This document shows, one piece after another, positions 29,040 through 32,940 of a stretch of 32,940 nt of DNA. A program made the translations under genes and the position numbers. The DNA lies in NCBI RefSeq assembly GCF_004912275.1, contig NZ_STGY01000004.1, forward strand, positions 143,791 to 176,730, read 5' to 3'. The stretch is from Glycomyces buryatensis. GTDB taxonomy: Bacteria; Actinomycetota; Actinomycetes; Mycobacteriales; Micromonosporaceae. Under the pieces are notes generated by a model that was given only the letters and a program-made list of their open reading frames with translations, made no database searches and had not been told where the DNA came from. Position 1 is the stretch's first letter; each line of letters starts with the position of its first letter.

Positions 29040-31468
29040 TAGGGCACTGAGTTTTCGGGCCCGGACTCGGCAACGGGTCCGGGCCCGCCGTCTTCACCTA
29101 CACCGCCACCCGTACGTCCCGAGTAGACGGACACAATGCCGAGCACGAAGGCCTTCGCCCACGCTTCGCCGTGCTGCTCGGCCAGCGCCACCGCACGGTC
29201 GATGCGCTTGCTCGCGGCAGCTTCCTCTCCCATGAGCCGCAGCGCCCCGGCCAGATAGCCGAGCGAGACGACCTCGGCGCGCACGTTCCCGACCCGCCTG
29301 GCCGCATTCAGCGCCGCCGACTGGGCCGCCATCAGGTCGTCGCCGCGGTGCCTGACCATCATGTATTCGGCCAGGCACCAGGCGAGCTGCCAGATCCGCT
29401 CGTCGAGCTCGGGATCGGAATCGGGTTCGTGCTCAAGGTCCGCCTCGTCGGACCGGAGCTGGACGAGCCCGCGCAGGACCTGGTACTCGGCCGCGAACCA
29501 CGATCGCGCGGCGCGCGCGTCCCGGACGGTCTCCATCCGCACCCCGCCCGCGGGTTCGCCGAAGTCGAGGCTCTCGCGGTAGAGGGCGAGCAGGCGGCCG
29601 GCTTCGGCCGCGGTGTGCGTGTAATGCTCGACCATCCGCCGCGCGGCGATACTCCGCTCCGCCTGGGCGACTCCGGTTTCGAGCCGGTCGACGGCGTAGG
29701 CGCGCAGCAGATCGTGCATGGTGTAGCGGCCGGGCCGGTGCTCCTCGACCAAATGGGCGTCGGCAAGTTCGCGCAGGGTCTCGGCGGCCTGATCGGGCGC
29801 GATCGCAGCCAGACTCGCCATTGCGGACGCGGTGATGTCGGGCCCGGGGTGGAGCCCAAGCAGCCGGAACGCGGCGGCGGCGCGAGGCCCCAGTTCCTGG
29901 TAGGAGCAGGCGAACACGGTCCGCAGATCGAGGGAGGATCCCTTGTCGGAGAAGACGTTAAGAATATTGCTGGTCGATTCGAGCCGCTCGGCCAGCGACA
30001 CCAGCGAAGCGCTCGGATGGGCGGCTGCCCAGGCGCCGACCAGGGACAACGCCAGCGGAAGCCCACCGCAGATCCGCAAGATCCGCCCCGCGGTGCGGGA
30101 GCCGGCATCGATCTTCCCGCCCGGGAGGAATCCCGACAGCAGCTGCTGCGACTCGTCCGACGTCAACTCCTGCAACGGGATCGGCGCGGCCCCACCCATG
30201 ATGAGGCCGACCAGCGGGTCGCGCGAGGTGATGACAGTGAAACTGCCGGGCGAAGCCGGCAGGAGCGGACGCGCCTGGCGGGTGTCGCGCACATTGTCGA
30301 GCACGACCAGGACCTTCCGTCCCTCCAGGAGGGTCCGGTAGAGCCCGGTCTGGTCCTCGACGTCGGCGGGAATCCGGTGCTGCTCGACGCCGAGCGCGCG
30401 CAGCGCGGCACCGAGCGCCGGGCCAGGGCCGGTCTCGGGCGCGGACGGGTCGAAGCCGCGCAGGTTGAAATAGAGGCGTCCGTCGGGGAACTCGGCGGCG
30501 ACGCGGTGCGCCCAGTGCACGGCCAGCGTGGTCTTCCCGACCCCGCCCATGCCCGAGATGACGGCGGAACCGGCGGCACTGGCACTGGCGTCGAGGGCCT
30601 GGTCGAGCGCGCGGATCTGCTCGTCGCGGCCGGTGAAGCGGGCGGTGGTGGGCGGGAGCGTGGAGGGGGCGATGGCGATCCCGCCCGCGGGAGTCGCCTC
30701 GCCCGCGTCGGGCTCGGCGGAGCTGTCGGCCCTGAGGATCTCGAGGTGGACGGCGCGCAGTTCGGGGTCGGGGTCGACGCCGAGGCTGTCGGCCAGGTGC
30801 TCCCTCACGGACTCATAGTGTTCGAGGGCCTCGACGGAACGGCCACAGGCATGGAGGGAGCGCATGAGCTGGGCGGCGAAACGCTGGCGGGTCGCGTGCT
30901 TGGCGACGACCCCGCGCAGCTCGGGGAGCACGTCTTGGTGGCGGCCGAGTTCGATCTCGACGTCGAAGAACTGCTCGAGCAGGGCGAGCTTGTCCCCGTC
31001 GAGGCCGCGCGCAATGGCTTCGACCAGGCGACCGGGGACGCCGGAGAGGGCCCGTCCGCGCCATGCGGCGAGGGCGGCGCGCAGCTCCTGGGCGGCCCCG
31101 TCGAGGTCGCCGGTGGCTCGGAGCGCGGCGGCGCGGCGCTGGTGTTCCTTGCAGCGCAGCACGTCGAGCTCGCCGGGGTCGATGCGGCAGACGTAGGCTT
31201 CGCCGCCGTCGGTGATGGCGATGCGGTCGCCGAACGGGCGCAGGTCCCTTCGGAGGTCGGACACGAGGTTGCGGGCGGCGCGGATGGGCCGCTCGGGGAA
31301 CTCGTCCTCCCAAACGCCCCGAACGATCCCGTCGATGGGGACCGACCGGTTCGCCTCGTCGAGGAGGATCGCGAGGAGCTTGCGGGCGTTGTTCCCGTGG
31401 ATGGCCGCCGGTTCGCCGTCGATCCGGACCTCCAGGGGCCCGAGGAGCCGCACGTCGAGGGTCGTCAT
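29039..31468 (-). CDS. AfsR/SARP-type STAND transcriptional regulator
   Basis: This 809-aa protein has four parts. An OmpR-like winged helix (about 1-95: LDVRLLGPLEVRIDG; NARKLLAILL) is followed by a BTAD domain (100-245, ending LGVDPDPELRAVHLEIL). An NB-ARC NTPase follows (about 275-480) with P-loop GMGGVGKT (306-313), VLVVLDN (386-392), TVITSRD (411-417) and GLPLAL (469-474). A winged-helix/MHD module (TMHDLLRAYA, 583-592) and a short TPR-like C-terminus (690-785) complete it. AfsR-type proteins activate secondary-metabolism and developmental genes after NTP-dependent oligomerisation, often when phosphorylated by Ser/Thr kinases. The start is ATG at 31468, chosen by homology (MTTLDVRLLG). 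No biosynthetic cluster is visible here. Confidence 0.92.
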   Translation of the reverse strand: MTTLDVRLLGPLEVRIDGEPAAIHGNNARKLLAILLDEANRSVPIDGIVRGVWEDEFPERPIRAARNLVSDLRRDLRPFGDRIAITDGGEAYVCRIDPGELDVLRCKEHQRRAAALRATGDLDGAAQELRAALAAWRGRALSGVPGRLVEAIARGLDGDKLALLEQFFDVEIELGRHQDVLPELRGVVAKHATRQRFAAQLMRSLHACGRSVEALEHYESVREHLADSLGVDPDPELRAVHLEILRADSSAEPDAGEATPAGGIAIAPSTLPPTTARFTGRDEQIRALDQALDASASAAGSAVISGMGGVGKTTLAVHWAHRVAAEFPDGRLYFNLRGFDPSAPETGPGPALGAALRALGVEQHRIPADVEDQTGLYRTLLEGRKVLVVLDNVRDTRQARPLLPASPGSFTVITSRDPLVGLIMGGAAPIPLQELTSDESQQLLSGFLPGGKIDAGSRTAGRILRICGGLPLALSLVGAWAAAHPSASLVSLAERLESTSNILNVFSDKGSSLDLRTVFACSYQELGPRAAAAFRLLGLHPGPDITASAMASLAAIAPDQAAETLRELADAHLVEEHRPGRYTMHDLLRAYAVDRLETGVAQAERSIAARRMVEHYTHTAAEAGRLLALYRESLDFGEPAGGVRMETVRDARAARSWFAAEYQVLRGLVQLRSDEADLEHEPDSDPELDERIWQLAWCLAEYMMVRHRGDDLMAAQSAALNAARRVGNVRAEVVSLGYLAGALRLMGEEAAASKRIDRAVALAEQHGEAWAKAFVLGIVSVYSGRTGGGVGEDGGPGPVAESGPENSVP

Positions 31469-31635
31469 AGTGGGTCGGCTTTCTGACGGGGGGAGCACGG
31501 GCTTCCAGTGTCCCACAAGGGGGAGCGGTCGGTGGTGTACGCGCTTTGGGCGGCCCGTGACCGATCGGGGACGGATCGGGGAGGGGCAGAGCGACAGTTT
31601 CCTGGATCGCTTTCGCGCGCAGGAGAGGAAGACCG

Positions 31636-32310
31636 ATGGACCGTTCCCCCGTCCCCGACGACTACGAGAACCGCCTCGCCGACAGCCGCGCCGCGGCCGG
31701 GCGGTTGCCCGCGTCCGGTGCGCGGGACTCGGCCCTGCGCGCGCTGGAGGCGGCGCCGAACCGCGAGGCGCACGAGGCGGCGCAACGGCGGGCCGAGCGC
31801 GCGGGCGCGCTCATCGAGGAGCTGACCCAGACCGGCTACGACGGCACCGACCCGGAGCGGATCGCGTGGGTGCGCTTGGATCACACCGGTGGGCTGGTGG
31901 CGCTGGCTTTCAGTCCGACGATCGACCGTCTGAGCAATCCCATTGTGGGCGAAGCAATCGGCGAGGCCTGGGCGGCGGCGGACACCGCCCGCGCCGAAGC
32001 GGCCCGCAGCTTGGAACGCGCGGCCGCCGATTTGAACCCGGGCGCGGTCCCGGACCCACTGGTCGCCGAGTTCCGCCGGCAGCTCGCGCCGCTCGCCGAC
32101 GAACGGTTCGAGCACACCACGGACGACGACCTGTGCTCGGCGGAGGTGACCGTCGAGTGCCGCTTGACGGTCTTCAAGTTCCTGGTCCCCAACGCCACCT
32201 TGGACAACGACTGCGAATCTCTCGCCGAAGAAGCCACGGCGACGATCAAGAAGGCCCAGGAACGGGCCGCCACCCGTCTGTCCGAGCTGGCCGAGCGGGT
32301 CTTCGGCTAG
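31636..32310 (+). CDS. YbaB/EbfC-like protein
   Basis: This 224-aa protein has a charged helical N-terminus (about 1-65). A central part reads like the YbaB core: WVRLDHTGGLVALAFSPT, then LSNPIVGEAIGEAWAAADTARAEAARSLE (about 78-127), matching the V.vd..G.v..i...l...L...I..A...A pattern. YbaB/EbfC proteins are small nucleoid-associated proteins of about 100 aa. This longer form adds a C-terminal region (130-224) with two Cys and a helical end (ATIKKAQERAATRLSELAERVFG). Long versions in actinobacteria often sit near type VII secretion genes, but none is visible here. GGAGAGGAAG precedes ATG 31636. It is divergent from the AfsR-like regulator. Confidence 0.6.
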   Translation: MDRSPVPDDYENRLADSRAAAGRLPASGARDSALRALEAAPNREAHEAAQRRAERAGALIEELTQTGYDGTDPERIAWVRLDHTGGLVALAFSPTIDRLSNPIVGEAIGEAWAAADTARAEAARSLERAAADLNPGAVPDPLVAEFRRQLAPLADERFEHTTDDDLCSAEVTVECRLTVFKFLVPNATLDNDCESLAEEATATIKKAQERAATRLSELAERVFG

Positions 32311-32334
32311 GCGAGACCGGACGGTGCCGGCAGC

Positions 32335-32796
32335 TCACTGCAACCGGCGGGAGGTGTCGGTGGCGGCCTTCGACGCCGTGTCGATCGAAGCCATCGCCAT
32401 GGCGACGATCTCAACCTCGAAGCCGTCCTGGTTCTCCAGGTAGGCGGCGTAGTGCTTGTCGCCGCCGGCGAACGGATGCGAATCGGCGAACATCAGCGTC
32501 CAACCATGACCGGTGGCCTCGACGGCCAGCTGTTCCACCTTGGTGTCGTCACCAACATGGAACGCGAGATGGTTCAGTCCCGGTGCGCACCGGTCGTGCC
32601 GGTCACCGGTTAGGGCGGGAGACTGCTCCACCACCAGGTAGGTGGGCCCGAGCCGCCAGCTGCGTCCGGCTTCCCAGTCTTGATGGCGCACATAGCCCAT
32701 GCGCTCAAGCAACCATCCGAGAGAAGCGACAGCCCGATCGAGATCGGGCACCCACAGCTCAACATGATGCAAGGTCCCACTGACCGGAGTCTCCAT
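32335..32796 (-). CDS. VOC-superfamily (glyoxalase/dioxygenase-like) protein
   Basis: This 153-aa protein has two beta-alpha-beta-beta-beta modules of the vicinal-oxygen-chelate fold: LHHVELWVPDLDRAV (9-23, possible metal His11), then LNHLAFHVGD (74-83, His76) and DGFEVEIVA (124-132, Glu129) as the usual metal ligands. Substrates vary across the superfamily (methylglyoxal, fosfomycin, catechols) and cannot be told from sequence. The start is ATG at 32796; TAGCGT (32809-32804) ends exactly 7 nt before it, indicating a leaderless mRNA. A short helical Ala/Ser/Thr tail follows the fold. It converges on the YbaB-like gene with 24 bp between stops. Confidence 0.88.
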   Translation of the reverse strand: METPVSGTLHHVELWVPDLDRAVASLGWLLERMGYVRHQDWEAGRSWRLGPTYLVVEQSPALTGDRHDRCAPGLNHLAFHVGDDTKVEQLAVEATGHGWTLMFADSHPFAGGDKHYAAYLENQDGFEVEIVAMAMASIDTASKAATDTSRRLQ

Positions 32797-32854
32797 GCCC
32801 GCGACGCTACCGCCTATAGCTCGCCTCCTATGAGAGCGTCAACTCGCATCGGGG

Positions 32855-32863
32855 TTATCCACA
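32855..32863 (+). promoter_or_regulatory. Perfect DnaA box 1
   Basis: TTATCCACA is an exact match to the DnaA-box consensus and sits inside the 12-mer GTTATCCACAGG, shared with box 2. Confidence 0.6.
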
Positions 32864-32886
32864 GGACGAATCGATTCCCGTCGGAG

Positions 32887-32895
32887 TTATCCACA
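32887..32895 (+). promoter_or_regulatory. Perfect DnaA box 2
   Basis: A second TTATCCACA within the same 12-mer, 32 bp from box 1 (about three helical turns), same orientation. The last 140 bp of the window has no gene apart from the VOC gene's upstream region. Confidence 0.6.
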
Positions 32896-32940
32896 GGTGG
32901 AAAGTTTTTGTTGGTGGGCTTGTGGTGTGCGTGATGTGCT

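Noticed and set aside
29171..31486. Long plus-strand frame opposite the AfsR-like gene
   Set aside because: It is a Gly/Arg/Val-rich antisense shadow caused by high GC at codon position 3; the minus-strand gene has complete domains.
32855..32895. Replication origin
   Set aside because: Only two DnaA boxes are visible and dnaA, dnaN, rnpA or an AT-rich unwinding region are absent from the window.
1..32940. tRNA or rRNA genes
   Set aside because: I looked for T-arm (GGTTCGANTCC) and rRNA-like conserved stretches and saw none I could support.

Overview
The window is very GC-rich, codes densely in short operons, and carries an actinobacterial core set: SepH, DUF3027 and DUF2530 proteins, an AfsR/SARP-type regulator, futalosine-pathway menaquinone genes, a cold-shock protein with a C-terminal tail, and many genes whose start codon sits 6-7 nt after a TANNNT -10 box (leaderless mRNAs). 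It is chromosomal DNA of an Actinomycetota member. A Glycomycetales- or Micromonosporales-like host is a guess from the protein style, not something I can prove.

Layout. 1-851 has no recognisable gene and holds a decaying tandem-repeat array. 852-2715 (minus) is nnr-acpS: NAD(P)HX repair and acyl-carrier-protein activation. 2881-9220 (minus) is a tight five-gene operon: soluble Ser/Thr kinase, J-like membrane protein, GrpE-like factor, divergent Hsp70, and a TPR/transmembrane/OmpA-like protein. Facing it at 9404-10942 (plus) is a receptor-type Ser/Thr kinase, and convergent with that is an FHA protein (10947-11786). Together these look like a membrane- and wall-tethered Hsp70 module controlled by phosphorylation. 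This is the most interesting part of the window. A 167-bp palindromic element that looks like a MITE follows.

12081-21657 (minus) carries cell-envelope and housekeeping genes: dacB, glmS, a membrane beta-propeller protein, thpR, an MFS exporter under a TetR-type operator, and sepH. 21889-24679 holds DUF2530, DUF3027 and the menaquinone pair mqnB-mqnD. 24887-27544 holds a cold-shock protein, larE, a Cys-rich YidD-like protein and a 77-aa unknown protein, with repeated intergenic motifs between them. 27670-29021 holds a probable lipoprotein remnant with an elaborate promoter/hairpin, then a Pro/Gln/Gly-rich membrane protein. 29039-31468 (minus) is the AfsR-like STAND regulator. A YbaB-like protein, a VOC protein and two perfect DnaA boxes close the window.

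How genes fit together: glmS and dacB make and trim peptidoglycan; sepH acts in division; the OmpA-like protein may tie the Hsp70 module to the same wall; the two kinases are the likely writers and the FHA protein the likely reader of phospho-threonine marks. All functional links within the Hsp70 module are inferred from gene order and domain content.
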